Program-made: the position numbers and the translations under genes
Part shown: piece by piece, positions 47,297-56,093 of the stretch
Layout: each line of letters opens with the position of its first letter
Position numbering within the stretch: position 1 is the stretch's first letter
Notes under the pieces: model-generated
Told to the model about the DNA's origin: nothing
Databases searched by the model: none
What the model saw: the letters and a program-made list of their open reading frames with translations, nothing else
DNA from: Solimonas aquatica
GTDB lineage: Bacteria > Pseudomonadota > Gammaproteobacteria > Nevskiales > Nevskiaceae
Length of the DNA: 64,000 bases
Assembly (NCBI RefSeq): GCF_900111015.1
Contig: NZ_FOFS01000002.1
Span: forward strand, 282,287 to 346,286
Direction of reading: 5' to 3'

Positions 47297-48373
47297 ATGT
47301 ACAAGCTCATCGGAACGGTGCTGCTGCTGATCGTCGTGGCGGCCACCTATCTCGTGGTCTGGCCGGTGCCCATCGAGCCGCGCGTCTGGCAGGCGCAGCC
47401 GCCGCAGACTCTGCGGGCCACGGGCAGCCTGGCCGGCATCCGCCGCCTGGCGGAGCAGATCGGCGTGGGGCCGGAGGGAATCGCGGTCGATGCGCAGGGA
47501 CGGCTCTACGCCGGCTTCGAGGATGGCCGCGTGCTGCGCTTCGACGCCGACGGCGGCAATACCGAACAGCTCGCCGACACCGGTGGTCGGCCGCTGGGGC
47601 TGTCGGTGGGCAGCAAGGATCTGCTGGTGGCCGATGCCATCCGCGGCCTGCTGCAGGTGCATGCCGATGGCCGCGTGGTGGTGCTCAGCCGCGAGGCGGA
47701 AGGGCAGGCTTTCGGTTTTGTCGATGATGTCGATCAATCCGACGCCGATCCGGGCATCTACTTCAGCGATGCCTCCACGCGTTACGGCATTCACGATTAC
47801 ATGATCGATCTGCTCGAACACGGCGACACCGGCCGGCTGCTGCGCTACAACCCCGGCACCGGCCGCACCGAGGTGCTGATGCGCGGTCTGCACTTCGCCA
47901 ACGGTGTGGCGCTGGGACCGAACGCCGATTACGTGCTGGTGGCGGAAACCGCCGAGTACCGCATCTGGCGCTACTGGCTCAAGGGTGAGCGTGCCGGCAC
48001 GCGCGAGATCTTCGCCGACAGGCTGCCGGGCTTTCCGGACAATCTGAGTTTCAACGGCCGTGATCGTTTCTGGGTGGCCCTGGTCGTGCCGCGCGATCCG
48101 CGCCTGGACGAGATGGCGGGGCGCCCGCTGCTGCGCAAGATGGTCTACCGCGTACCGGAATTCCTGCGCCCGGGACCGCGCCTGAAGAGCTGGGTGCTGG
48201 GCCTGGATCTGGACGGCAAGGTGGTGGCGAGCCTGGAGCACGAAGGACCCTCGCCCAAGCCTTATGGCCCCATCACCAGCGTCGAGCAGCGCGGTGACAC
48301 GCTCTACTTCGGCAGTCTCACCGACAGTGCGCTGGGGCGCATCAGCCTGCCGGGCCTGGGCGCCGCGCCCTGA
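47297..48373 (+). CDS. Membrane-anchored strictosidine synthase/SMP-30-like beta-propeller
   Basis: 358 residues. One N-terminal helix (LIGTVLLLIVVAATYLVVW) anchors a six-bladed propeller. Blade motifs: GPEGIAVDAQGRLYAGFEDG, DLLVADAIRGLLQVHADG, YFSDASTRYG, FANGVALGPNADYVLVAETA and FPDNLSFNGRDRFWVALV. These match the strictosidine-synthase/APMAP group (esterase or lactonase-like). Catalytic residues are not certain. The ATG has AGGGG 7 nt upstream. It ends 12 bp before the FAD oxidoreductase, so they form an operon. Substrate unknown. Confidence 0.75.
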   Translation: MYKLIGTVLLLIVVAATYLVVWPVPIEPRVWQAQPPQTLRATGSLAGIRRLAEQIGVGPEGIAVDAQGRLYAGFEDGRVLRFDADGGNTEQLADTGGRPLGLSVGSKDLLVADAIRGLLQVHADGRVVVLSREAEGQAFGFVDDVDQSDADPGIYFSDASTRYGIHDYMIDLLEHGDTGRLLRYNPGTGRTEVLMRGLHFANGVALGPNADYVLVAETAEYRIWRYWLKGERAGTREIFADRLPGFPDNLSFNGRDRFWVALVVPRDPRLDEMAGRPLLRKMVYRVPEFLRPGPRLKSWVLGLDLDGKVVASLEHEGPSPKPYGPITSVEQRGDTLYFGSLTDSALGRISLPGLGAAP

Positions 48374-48385
48374 GGCTTCGCGCGC

Positions 48386-49996
48386 ATGCGCCGCTACGAC
48401 GCCATCATCGTCGGTGCCGGCCATAACGGCCTGGTCTGCGCCGCATATCTGGCGCGCGCCGGCCGGAAGGTGCTGCTGCTGGAACGGCGCGGCATCGTCG
48501 GCGGCGCCGCGGTCAGCGAGGAGATCGCGCCGGGCTATCGCGCCTCCACCGCCTCGTATCTGGTCTCGCTGCTGCTGCCGGCCGTGGCGTGCGAGCTGCG
48601 GCTCAAGGACTTCGGCTATCGCGTGCTGACGCGCAACCCGTCCTCGTTCACCCCGCTGCCCGATGGCCGCAGCCTGCTGATGGGGCCGGATGAAGCGCTC
48701 AACCAGCGCGAGATCGCGAAGTTCTCCGCACGCGACGCCCAGGCCTATCCGCGCTACGAAGCCTGGCTCACGCGCATCGCCGAGGCCCTGGAGCCGGCGC
48801 TGGAAGACATTCCGCCGGAGCTGCTGCCCCTGCCGGCGGATTACCGTCATCGCGGCCTGCTCGACAGGCTGCGCAATCTGGCGCGCGCCCTGCGTTTCCA
48901 TCGCGCCATGCGCAAGCTCGGCGCGGAGCTGCCCAGCGCGCTGGAGCTGATCGTCGGTCCGGCGCGGCCGATTCTGGACCGCTGGTTTGAATCAGAAGCC
49001 TTGAAGGTGACGCTGGCCACCGATGCCATCATCGGCGCCATGGCACCGCCCTCGGCGCCCGGCACCGGCTATGTGCTGCTGCATCATGTGATGGGCACCG
49101 CCGGCGGCGCGCGCGGCGTCTGGGGCTATGTCGAAGGCGGCATGGGCGCGCTGACGCAGGCGCTGTGGCGCTCGGCGCAGAGTCTGGGCGCGCAGCTCAA
49201 GCTCGATGCGCCGGTGGCGCGCGTGCTGGTGCAGGGCGAAAGAGCGGTTGGCGTGCAGCTGGAGAGCGGCGAGCGCATCGAAGCCGGCTGCGTGATCTCC
49301 AATGCCACACCGGCCATCACCTTTCTCAAGCTGCTGGAGGCGGGCGTGCTGCCGGAGGCGTTTCGCAGCGCCGTGCAGCGCATCGACTATTCCAGCGCGG
49401 TGATGAAGATCAACCTGGCCTTGTCCGAGCTGCCGGATTTCACCTGCCTGCCGGGCCGCGCGCTGGGGCCGCAGCATCGCGGCACCATCCACATCAGCCC
49501 CACGCTGGAGTATCTGGAACGCGCTTACGAGGATGCGCGACGCGGCGCGCCTTCACGCGAGCCGGTGATCGAGATGACGCTGCCGACCTCGGTGGATCAG
49601 ACCCTGGCGCCGGCGGGACATCACATCGCGCAGCTGTTCGTGCAGTACGCACCGTATGCGCTGGCGCAGGGCGGCTGGGATGAACTGGCCGGGCCTTTCG
49701 CGCAGCGCTGCATCGAGGCAGTGAACGCCTACGCGCCCAATTTCGCAGCCAGCGTGCTGCATCGTCAGCTGCTGTCGCCGCTGGAACTGGAGCGCCGCTT
49801 CGCACTCACCGGCGGCAATATCTTTCACGGCGCCATGTCCCTGCATCAGCTGTTCGGCTTTCGCCCGGTGCCGGGCTGGGGCGATTACCGCACGCCGCTC
49901 AAGGGTCTGTATCTGTGCGGCGCCGGCGCGCATCCCGGCGGCGGTGTCAGCGGCGCGCCGGGCCGCAATGCGGCGCAGGTGGTGCTGCAGGACTGA
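48386..49996 (+). CDS. Phytoene-dehydrogenase-like FAD-dependent oxidoreductase
   Basis: 536 residues. YDAIIVGAGHNGLVCAAYLA is the dinucleotide-binding N-terminus, followed by GRKVLLLERRGIVGGAA. The C-terminus LYLCGAGAHPGGGVSGAPG is the second FAD signature found in the carotenoid-desaturase/PYROXD2 group. It is not a true carotenoid gene by context, as crt neighbours are absent. GAGG stands 8 nt before the ATG. Partner of the propeller protein; perhaps an oxidation/hydrolysis pair on a lipid or terpenoid. Confidence 0.8.
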   Translation: MRRYDAIIVGAGHNGLVCAAYLARAGRKVLLLERRGIVGGAAVSEEIAPGYRASTASYLVSLLLPAVACELRLKDFGYRVLTRNPSSFTPLPDGRSLLMGPDEALNQREIAKFSARDAQAYPRYEAWLTRIAEALEPALEDIPPELLPLPADYRHRGLLDRLRNLARALRFHRAMRKLGAELPSALELIVGPARPILDRWFESEALKVTLATDAIIGAMAPPSAPGTGYVLLHHVMGTAGGARGVWGYVEGGMGALTQALWRSAQSLGAQLKLDAPVARVLVQGERAVGVQLESGERIEAGCVISNATPAITFLKLLEAGVLPEAFRSAVQRIDYSSAVMKINLALSELPDFTCLPGRALGPQHRGTIHISPTLEYLERAYEDARRGAPSREPVIEMTLPTSVDQTLAPAGHHIAQLFVQYAPYALAQGGWDELAGPFAQRCIEAVNAYAPNFAASVLHRQLLSPLELERRFALTGGNIFHGAMSLHQLFGFRPVPGWGDYRTPLKGLYLCGAGAHPGGGVSGAPGRNAAQVVLQD

Positions 49997-50124
49997 GGCG
50001 GCGCCGGCCGTGCGCCTGCGTGCTAAGCGTGCTGTCGCACCGACAGCTCGGCGGCTTGCTGCCACCATGACCTCGTGTCCCAGCTTGCCGCCCTCAGCGG
50101 CAATGGACCCTCCGAGGTGTCACC

Positions 50125-50388
50125 ATGACCACATTCAAAGAATCAAGCGCTGCTGTCGACGAGCGCATTGCACAAATCCAGCAGTCGGAACGCAGCGGCA
50201 AGGAACAGGCACTGATCACCTTCGATTTCATGCACGATCCGCAGCGGCGCCTGCATCCCGGCGTCTATCGCGAGACGGCCCAGCTCGCGCCGGACGCGAC
50301 GCTGATCAGCTTGCGGCGCAAGGGCCAGGTCACGCCGTCCCAATCCCAGTCGCAGGATGCACGAACGATGGGGAGGACACTCTCATGA
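50125..50388 (+). CDS. Small hypothetical protein (87 aa)
   Basis: 87 residues; no recognised domain. Starts MTTFKESSAAVDERIAQIQQ, hydrophilic, with a central LITFDFMHDPQRRLHPGVY. GAGG is 8 nt before the ATG, and the next small gene overlaps its stop by 4 bp, which supports real translation. First of three small genes between the phytoene-dehydrogenase-like gene and 51001. Role unknown. Confidence 0.5.
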   Translation: MTTFKESSAAVDERIAQIQQSERSGKEQALITFDFMHDPQRRLHPGVYRETAQLAPDATLISLRRKGQVTPSQSQSQDARTMGRTLS

Positions 50389-50594
50389 TCACGATGCTGC
50401 TGGCGATCACTGCGGTGACGGCCATCGCCGCGCTGCCGGTGCTGACGGTACTGAGGCAGTACCGCTCAGCGCCGCCGCTTACGCTGGCCACACCCGCCTA
50501 TCGGGGGCGCGACCTGGACGGTTTCGTGAAAGCCCGGAAGCGCTACCAGTGGCGGCCGCAGCGCGAGCCGCATTGGCAGAACCGGGTGGCCTGA
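50385..50594 (+). CDS. Small single-pass membrane protein (69 aa)
   Basis: 69 residues, hidden in a longer open frame. N-terminal membrane helix MLLAITAVTAIAALPVLTVL, then a basic cytosolic or periplasmic tail (KARKRYQWRPQREPHWQ). Start supported by GGAGGA 9 nt upstream and by the ATGA overlap with the preceding small gene. No known family. Probably translated in one operon with it; function unknown. Confidence 0.55.
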   Translation: MITMLLAITAVTAIAALPVLTVLRQYRSAPPLTLATPAYRGRDLDGFVKARKRYQWRPQREPHWQNRVA

Positions 50595-50695
50595 GTTGCG
50601 CCCGCCGGTCCGGCCGTGGTGAACCGCGCGATGCGGATGCGGCCCGGATCCGGCCTTGTGCCACAGCGCAGGCCCGGCGCGGATGGAGAAGCGCG

Positions 50696-51001
50696 ATGAA
50701 CTTCAGTCAGCTCGAAAAGACGTTTGAATCCACGCTCATCAGCGGCCCGCCGCGCCGCGCCGGTGCGCGTCTGTTCCAGGCCCGGCCGCATCATCTCTGG
50801 TGCCCGCGCTGCTGCCGGGTGTTTCCGAACGGTGTGTACCGCCTGGTGGCGGAACGACACTGCTGTCCCTACCGCGGCTGCGATGCCGAGGAGCACGAGG
50901 CGCGTGCCTGGAGCGAGGTGCGGCGCGACCATCCGTATTACGCCGAATACCCGCAGCTGTGGGTGCGCTTCCCCGCGAGCCTTGCGCAGAGCGCCGCCTG
51001 A
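50696..51001 (+). CDS. Small zinc-ribbon-like protein (101 aa)
   Basis: 101 residues. Two Cys groups, WCPRCCRVFPNG and HCCPYRGCDAEEHEA, 17 residues apart, look like a zinc ribbon (C-x-x-C pair plus C-x-x-x-x-C). GGAG is 7 nt before the ATG. The frame is open far upstream, but only this ATG has a ribosome-binding site. The protein is otherwise Arg-rich and could bind nucleic acid. Unknown function. Confidence 0.55.
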   Translation: MNFSQLEKTFESTLISGPPRRAGARLFQARPHHLWCPRCCRVFPNGVYRLVAERHCCPYRGCDAEEHEARAWSEVRRDHPYYAEYPQLWVRFPASLAQSAA

Positions 51002-51034
51002 GTCGCAACGCTCTGGTCTTCGAGCCTCTCCGGC

Positions 51035-51553
51035 TTAAGGCAGCTGTGCCAGATGCGCGTCCGGACTCAGGCATTCGCCGTGATGCGCGCCGGTGAGGGT
51101 GCTGATCGCGCCGGGCGTGCTGCGGCAGGCGATGAAGTTCACCGGATAATCGGCGCTGATCGGCAGCCCGGCGCCAATCATCAGACTGGCATTGGGCGCG
51201 AGCAGATGGCTGTCCGCGCTCGGACCGGTGATCGCATCGCAGCGATGCCGCAGGGCTGCGGGCGTATCGACGCAGTACGACACCATCACCGGGTAATCGC
51301 AGCGATTGACGAGTGCCGCATCGGTTTCGCGCGTGAGCCCGCGTCGCATGCCGAGCTGCAGGCACTGCCGCGTCATCAGCTGTTTCTGACGTACATAGCG
51401 CTGGCCGCTGTTGCTGGCGATGAAGGAGCCGTCCGCAAGCTGCGCCAGGGTTTGTGGCGCGCCGGCCTGGGCGCTGACGCAAACCAGGGTGCCGAGCAGG
51501 GCGCCCAGCAGTTGCGCACGGGGAAGAAAGCGACGAGGTTTGAAGTCTTGCAT
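51035..51553 (-). CDS. Secreted Cys-containing hypothetical protein
   Basis: 172 residues with a signal sequence (basic start, then AQLLGALLGTLVCVSAQAG). The mature part has several Cys residues (RQCLQLG, NRCDYPVMVSYCVDT, RHRCDAITG, FIACRST, GECLSP), probably disulphide-bonded in the periplasm. GGGAG is 6 nt before the ATG. I do not recognise a family. It is convergent with the zinc-ribbon gene. Confidence 0.6.
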   Translation of the reverse strand: MQDFKPRRFLPRAQLLGALLGTLVCVSAQAGAPQTLAQLADGSFIASNSGQRYVRQKQLMTRQCLQLGMRRGLTRETDAALVNRCDYPVMVSYCVDTPAALRHRCDAITGPSADSHLLAPNASLMIGAGLPISADYPVNFIACRSTPGAISTLTGAHHGECLSPDAHLAQLP

Positions 51554-51658
51554 GTCCGGCTCCCGGTTCAGAGCAGTGAAGAGGTGCGTATCGCACCTTG
51601 CCCCGCTTGGATGGCGCGGGCCGGGAGCCGGTTTAAACGCGGTTTCGTATCCGCCGCC

Positions 51659-52195
51659 TCACCACCGCAGGAAAGGCAGCGGCCGCAGTGGATGACGCAG
51701 CAGCCAGGGGCCGGCGAGCTGCAGCAGGCGCTTGTGAAAACCGGCATTGGGAAACTGTGCGCGCACCTGCGCGACATAGTCGCGCGGCAAACCGAAGCGC
51801 AGCGCGCCGAACGACAGATCCACCAGATCGGCCTTGCGGAAGGCTTCCACCAGTTCCTGATGCGGACCCTCATACGCACGCAGCTTGTGGTGCAGCTCGA
51901 TCATCAGCCGCACCGCCTCGCGGCTCCCGCCATCGGCAGTCGCCAGATGTTCGAGCGCGCGCGCCGAGGAGGGCGGCAGGTAATCCAGCGTCAGCTGCGG
52001 CCAGATGCCGATGTCGTGATAGCAGCCGGCAACCAGCACCTGCTCGCGCTGCGCTTCGCTGCAGGGATGCAGCGCGAGGCAGAAATGCACCATGCGGTAG
52101 ACATGATTGCGATAGGGCGTGTAATCGGCTCCCAGCGCTTCACGCCAGGGTGAGAACAGCGCTTCCAGCTGCGGCAGGGTGGTCTGGATGTTCAT
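51659..52195 (-). CDS. HD-domain protein
   Basis: 178 residues. Metal-site pattern: NHVYRM (early His), AGCYHDIGIW (His-Asp), ELHHKLRAY and FRKADLVDLS (late Asp), which fits an HD superfamily phosphohydrolase, although the substrate is unknown. It follows the CoA-transferase gene by 13 bp, so both are probably one operon. The start at MNIQTTLPQLEALF is reasonable but lacks a strong ribosome-binding site. Confidence 0.7.
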   Translation of the reverse strand: MNIQTTLPQLEALFSPWREALGADYTPYRNHVYRMVHFCLALHPCSEAQREQVLVAGCYHDIGIWPQLTLDYLPPSSARALEHLATADGGSREAVRLMIELHHKLRAYEGPHQELVEAFRKADLVDLSFGALRFGLPRDYVAQVRAQFPNAGFHKRLLQLAGPWLLRHPLRPLPFLRW

Positions 52196-52208
52196 GATGG
52201 CCGGTGTT

Positions 52209-53357
52209 CTAGCACACCTTGGCGGCGCGCAGGGCCTGCAGCTGCGCCTCGTCGAGCTTGAGCTGGCTCAGCACGGCCTGCGTATGCTCGCCCAGCCTGG
52301 GCGCGGGGCTGAGCGTCGCCGTCTGCGCGCCGCTGAATTTCAGCGGCGCCGCAACAGCCGGCTTGCCGCGCAGATCTTCCACCAGGCCGCGGGCCTGCAC
52401 CTGCTCGTTGTTCAGTGCTTCCTGCAGCGTGTAGATGCCGTTGCCGCAGCAGTCGGCCTGCGCGCAAAGCTGTTCCCACTCGGCGCGGCTGCGGGTCTTG
52501 AACAGTTCCACCAGTTCGGCGTGCAGGGCCTTGGCGGCGGGGCCGGGGGCCAGCGACTTCTTTGCCAGATCGGGCCGTCCGGCGGCCTGACAGAAGCTCT
52601 GGAAGAATTTGGCCTCCAGCGAGCCCAGCGCGAACCAAAGGCCGTCGGCGCACTGATAGCGCTGGTAGTTGGCCAGGCCGCCGGTGAGCATGTCGCCGCC
52701 GCGCGGCAGGGTCTGGCCCAGCGTGCGCAGCGTGCTCAGCGCCACCACCTGCAGGGCGAGGGTGCCGTCGAGCATCGCGCTGTCCACGAAGCAGCCCTGC
52801 CCCGAGGCGCGCGCGCCGATCACGCCGGCGAGGATGCCCACGGCGCAGGTCAGCGCACCGCCCGCCAGATCGGCGATCTGCGTGTTGGACAGCGTGGGGC
52901 CGCTGTCGGCGCTGCCGATCTGGTCCAGCACGCCGGCGTAACCGCAGTAGTTCATGTCATGGCCGGCGCGCTCGCGATACGGACCGCTCTGGCCGTAGCC
53001 GGTGAGCGAGGCATAGACCAGGCGCGGATTGATGGCCTTGAGCGATTCATAGTCGCAGCCCAGGCGCTGCATCACGCCGGGCCGGAAGGATTCCAGCAGC
53101 ACATCGGCCTGCGCCACCAGCTGCTTGAGAATCGCCACGCCCTCGCTCTTGCGCAGGTCCAGGGTCAGCGACTGCTTGCCGCGGTTGACCAGCTCGAACA
53201 TCTCCGCCGACAGGCTGCGCGTGTAGTCGCCGCCGGCGGGTTCCTCGATCTTGATGATCTCGGCGCCGAGCTGGGCGAGCAGCACCGTGCAGTGCGGGCC
53301 GGGCAGGAGGCGGGAGAGGTCCAGAACGCGAATGCCGCGCAGCAGAGGGTTGTTCAT
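52209..53357 (-). CDS. CaiB/BaiF family CoA transferase
   Basis: 382 residues, family III CoA transferase. LRGIRVLDLSRLLPGPHCT and IIKIEEPAGGDYTR are the N-terminal signature; SLTGYGQSGPYRERAGHD and the mid-region Asp in FVDSAMLDGTL follow. It moves CoA between acids; alpha-methylacyl-CoA racemase is a close relative in the same family and cannot be excluded. The start MNNPLLRGIRVL aligns with the family. First gene of an operon with the HD protein. Divergent from a TetR regulator, which is probably its repressor. Confidence 0.85.
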   Translation of the reverse strand: MNNPLLRGIRVLDLSRLLPGPHCTVLLAQLGAEIIKIEEPAGGDYTRSLSAEMFELVNRGKQSLTLDLRKSEGVAILKQLVAQADVLLESFRPGVMQRLGCDYESLKAINPRLVYASLTGYGQSGPYRERAGHDMNYCGYAGVLDQIGSADSGPTLSNTQIADLAGGALTCAVGILAGVIGARASGQGCFVDSAMLDGTLALQVVALSTLRTLGQTLPRGGDMLTGGLANYQRYQCADGLWFALGSLEAKFFQSFCQAAGRPDLAKKSLAPGPAAKALHAELVELFKTRSRAEWEQLCAQADCCGNGIYTLQEALNNEQVQARGLVEDLRGKPAVAAPLKFSGAQTATLSPAPRLGEHTQAVLSQLKLDEAQLQALRAAKVC

Positions 53358-53496
53358 GAAAGACTCGTTGGGCTGGAGGAGGTCTGGGGGCGGCCGGGTC
53401 GAGGCTGCGCTTGAGCCCTTGAGGTAACTGCACTTACCATCAAGCCGATGCACCCGCTGGCGTGCGACTGTAGCGGTGACGACGCTTCAGGGTCAA

Positions 53497-53533
53497 CGCT
53501 GATCAGCGCAAGAGTAAGCTGCATTACTGCAGC
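53497..53533. promoter_or_regulatory. Candidate TetR operators in the divergent intergenic region
   Basis: CGCTGATCAGCG (53497-53508) is a perfect palindrome and GCTGCA-TTAC-TGCAGC (53518-53533) a second inverted repeat, both 28-65 bp before the TetR start and between the divergent genes. Palindromes in this position commonly bind the local TetR protein. Confidence 0.4.
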
Positions 53534-53560
53534 GTTTCAGGCGAGGAGGATCTACACAAC

Positions 53561-54181
53561 ATGGGCCGCAGCCAAGCCGTGGTGGTCAGCCGTGAACAGC
53601 TGGACAGCGCCACCCGTCAGCGCATCGAGCAGGCCGTGCTCGATATCTTCGCCGAGCGCGAATTTCATCGCGTGGGTCTGATCGAGGTGGCGCGCGGCGC
53701 CAATGTCTCGCTGCAGACGCTCTACAAGTATTACGGCAGCAAGGAGGCCTTGCTGTTCTCGGCGCTGGAAGCCTGGCTGGGCAAGCTCGCTGCACGCATG
53801 ATCGATCATCTGCAGGGCATCGAGGACTACAAGGAACGCCTGCGCAAGGTGTTCTGGGTGGTGCTGGATTTCTTCGAGAAGAACCCCAAGGTCGCGCAGA
53901 TCCAGATGAGCTCGGTGTACGTGAACACCTGGCGCAAGCAGGAGCAGTTCGACAATCCGGCGCTGTTCGGGCCGTTCATGAAGGTGCTGGCCGAGGGCCG
54001 CGCGCGCGGTGTGCTGAACAACGCCGTGGATGAGAAATATCTGCTCGATTTCATCATGGGGGTGCTGCAGCGCGTGGTGTTCATGTACGTGCATCGCGGC
54101 ATGAAGGACTCGATGACGGCGCAGGCGCCGGCGCTGTTCGAGATGCTCTGGCGCGCCATCGCCGCACCGGGCAGGGCCTGA
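53561..54181 (+). CDS. TetR family transcriptional regulator
   Basis: 206 residues. The N-terminal helix-turn-helix reads QRIEQAVLDIFAEREFHRVG and VARGANVSLQTLYKYYGSKEAL, the TetR signature. The C-terminal ligand domain is not assignable. GGAGG lies 11 nt before the ATG. It is divergent from the CoA transferase, so I expect it to repress that operon in response to an acyl-CoA or acid. A MOSC gene follows 3 bp later. Confidence 0.88.
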   Translation: MGRSQAVVVSREQLDSATRQRIEQAVLDIFAEREFHRVGLIEVARGANVSLQTLYKYYGSKEALLFSALEAWLGKLAARMIDHLQGIEDYKERLRKVFWVVLDFFEKNPKVAQIQMSSVYVNTWRKQEQFDNPALFGPFMKVLAEGRARGVLNNAVDEKYLLDFIMGVLQRVVFMYVHRGMKDSMTAQAPALFEMLWRAIAAPGRA

Positions 54182-54184
54182 GCG

Positions 54185-54850
54185 ATGCAGGTGCGCATCG
54201 ACGCGATCTACACCGGCCTGGCGCAGGCCATGCCCGATGACGGCCGGCCCACCGCGATCTTCAAGACGCCGCGTCGCGACGTGCTGAGCATCGGCCGCGA
54301 AGGCATTGCCGGCGATGTGCAGGCCGACCGCCGCGTGCACGGCGGTCCGGACAAGGCCGTGCACCAGTTTCCCGCCGAGCATTACGCGCGCTTCGCCGCA
54401 GCCTTCACGCCCGTGCGCGGCGCTTTTGCGCCCGGCAACATCGGCGAGAACTTCAGCAGCAGCGGCTTGCGCGAGGAAGACGTCTGCATCGGCGATGTCT
54501 TCGCCCTGGGCAGTGCGCGGCTGCAGCTGTGTCAGCCGCGCACGCCGTGCTGGAAGATCGACGCGCGCTTCGGCGTAGACGGGCTGGCGCAGCTGATCGA
54601 GCGCGAGGGCATCGCCGGCTGGTATTACCGCGTGCTGCAGACGGGCACGGCGCAGGCCGGCGATACCCTGCAGCTGCTGGCGCGCGAGCCGCAGGCGGTG
54701 AGTCTGCGTGAATACTGGCAGCTCAAGCAGGCCACGCGACCGCCGGCTGCGGACCTGCTGCGGCTGCTCGCTTCGCCGGGCCTGGCGGAAAACCAGCGCC
54801 AGCGCTGGCAGCAGCGCTTCGACTGGTTGCGCGCCAACGCCGGTTACTGA
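54185..54850 (+). CDS. MOSC domain protein (YiiM-like)
   Basis: 221 residues. MOSC core: GIAGDVQADRRVHGGPDKAV, FAPGNIGENFSSSGL and LCQPRTPCWKID, the last containing the Cys expected to bind molybdenum cofactor or sulphur. A C-terminal 3-alpha extension follows. YiiM-type enzymes reduce N-hydroxylated compounds with molybdenum cofactor. It starts 3 bp after the TetR stop and may be cotranscribed. Its 3' end overlaps the convergent acetyltransferase gene by 7 bp. Confidence 0.85.
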   Translation: MQVRIDAIYTGLAQAMPDDGRPTAIFKTPRRDVLSIGREGIAGDVQADRRVHGGPDKAVHQFPAEHYARFAAAFTPVRGAFAPGNIGENFSSSGLREEDVCIGDVFALGSARLQLCQPRTPCWKIDARFGVDGLAQLIEREGIAGWYYRVLQTGTAQAGDTLQLLAREPQAVSLREYWQLKQATRPPAADLLRLLASPGLAENQRQRWQQRFDWLRANAGY

Positions 54851-55410
54851 GCGCGGTCCTCGCGATCCCAGCCGGGCCAGGGGCCGTCGGCTTGCTCGGG
54901 CCGCAGCTGCTCATGCACCGCTTCGTGATAGCGCTGCATGCCGCGCGCCTCGTAGTTGGCCAGCGCCGCCGGCCCGTCCAGCGAGCAGGTATGCACCCAC
55001 ACGCGCCGCGTGCCCGGCATCGCCCAGGCGCGCTGCAGGCCGCGCGTGAGCAGATGACCGCCCAGACCCTGGCCGCTGAACTCGCGCATCAGGCCGAAAT
55101 AGGCGATCTCCACATCCCCTTCGCACTGCGCTTCCAGCTCGATATAGCCGGCCGGCGTGCCCCGCACGTAGAGCACCCAGGTTTCCAGCTCGGGGCGGTC
55201 CAGCCAGGCCTGCCAGCGCGCATACGACCAGTTCAGGCGGTCGCGCCAGAACCAGTGTCCGCCCACCGCCGTGTAGAGAAAGCGGTTGAGCATGGGCAGC
55301 GGCTGCTCGGCGCGCATCAGCAGCGGTTCGGGCTGCAGCGGGCGCGCCGGGCGCAGGGCCTGCGGCGAGTGCATCTGCAGATACCAGGTGGTGACGCGCT
55401 CGTGCAGCAT
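54844..55410 (-). CDS. GNAT family N-acetyltransferase
   Basis: 188 residues. WVLYVRGTPAGYIELEAQ, VEIAYFGLMREFSGQGLGGH (the acetyl-CoA pyrophosphate loop) and VWVHTCSLDGPAALANYEAR define a GNAT fold. The MLHERVTTWYLQMHSP start looks like related proteins; an ATG 72 nt further upstream would overlap the divergent sigma-factor region. Substrate unknown. Confidence 0.82.
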   Translation of the reverse strand: MLHERVTTWYLQMHSPQALRPARPLQPEPLLMRAEQPLPMLNRFLYTAVGGHWFWRDRLNWSYARWQAWLDRPELETWVLYVRGTPAGYIELEAQCEGDVEIAYFGLMREFSGQGLGGHLLTRGLQRAWAMPGTRRVWVHTCSLDGPAALANYEARGMQRYHEAVHEQLRPEQADGPWPGWDREDRAQ

Positions 55411-55550
55411 GCGGAGGAATCGACGGGGCGGATTTAAACGCGGCAGGCTTTTGCGGCATCTTAACCGCGATGAGCGCAGCATTGATCAGTGAGGGGACAA
55501 GTCTGGGCGCCTGGCCGCGCCGGGCTGGCGACGAGCAGAAAGGAGCGCGG

Positions 55551-56093
55551 GTGGAGGCGGCTGCCGGGCAGGTGATGGACGCGGACCAGGCTTTGGCGGT
55601 GGCTGCCGCCGCCGGGGACGCGCGCGCCTTCGAACAGCTCTACCGTCGCCATGTCGGGCGCGTGCACGGTCTGTGCGTGCGGCTCTGCGAGGGCGACCGC
55701 GCCAAGGCCGAGCAATACACGCAGGATGTGTTCGTGCGCGCCTGGGAGAAGCTGGCCAGCTTTCGCGGCGAGGCGCAGTTCTCCACCTGGCTGCATCGTC
55801 TGGCGGTGAATCTGGTGCTCGGCGAATATCGGCTGCTGAAGCGCTGGATCAGTTTCGAGGACGTGCCGGACGAACAGCTGCCGCAGCAGGACGCGCCGGC
55901 TGCCGCCGGCGAACACGCCGATCTGGAGCGCGCCCTGGCGCGTCTGCCCAAGGGTGCACGCACGGTGCTGCTGCTGTTTGATGTGGAAGGATATGGACAC
56001 GAGGAAATCGCCGCGCTGACCGGCATCGCGGTGGGCACCTCCAAGGCGCAGCTGCATCGTGCGCGTCGCTTGATGAAGGAATGGCTGTCATGA
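55551..56093 (+). CDS. ECF RNA polymerase sigma factor (sigma-70 family)
   Basis: About 180 residues. Region 2 covers FEQLYRRHVGRVHGLCVRLC to VFVRAWEKLASFRGEAQFST; region 4 covers ALARLPKGARTVLLLFDVEG, then HEEIAALTGIAVGTSKAQLH. Start: GTG at 55551 with AAAGGAG 5 nt upstream, the best signal; an ATG at 55470 gives a longer version. It overlaps the next gene by 4 bp (ATGA). The downstream pair suggests an anti-sigma-controlled envelope stress operon; the inducing signal is unknown. Confidence 0.85.
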   Translation: MEAAAGQVMDADQALAVAAAAGDARAFEQLYRRHVGRVHGLCVRLCEGDRAKAEQYTQDVFVRAWEKLASFRGEAQFSTWLHRLAVNLVLGEYRLLKRWISFEDVPDEQLPQQDAPAAAGEHADLERALARLPKGARTVLLLFDVEGYGHEEIAALTGIAVGTSKAQLHRARRLMKEWLS

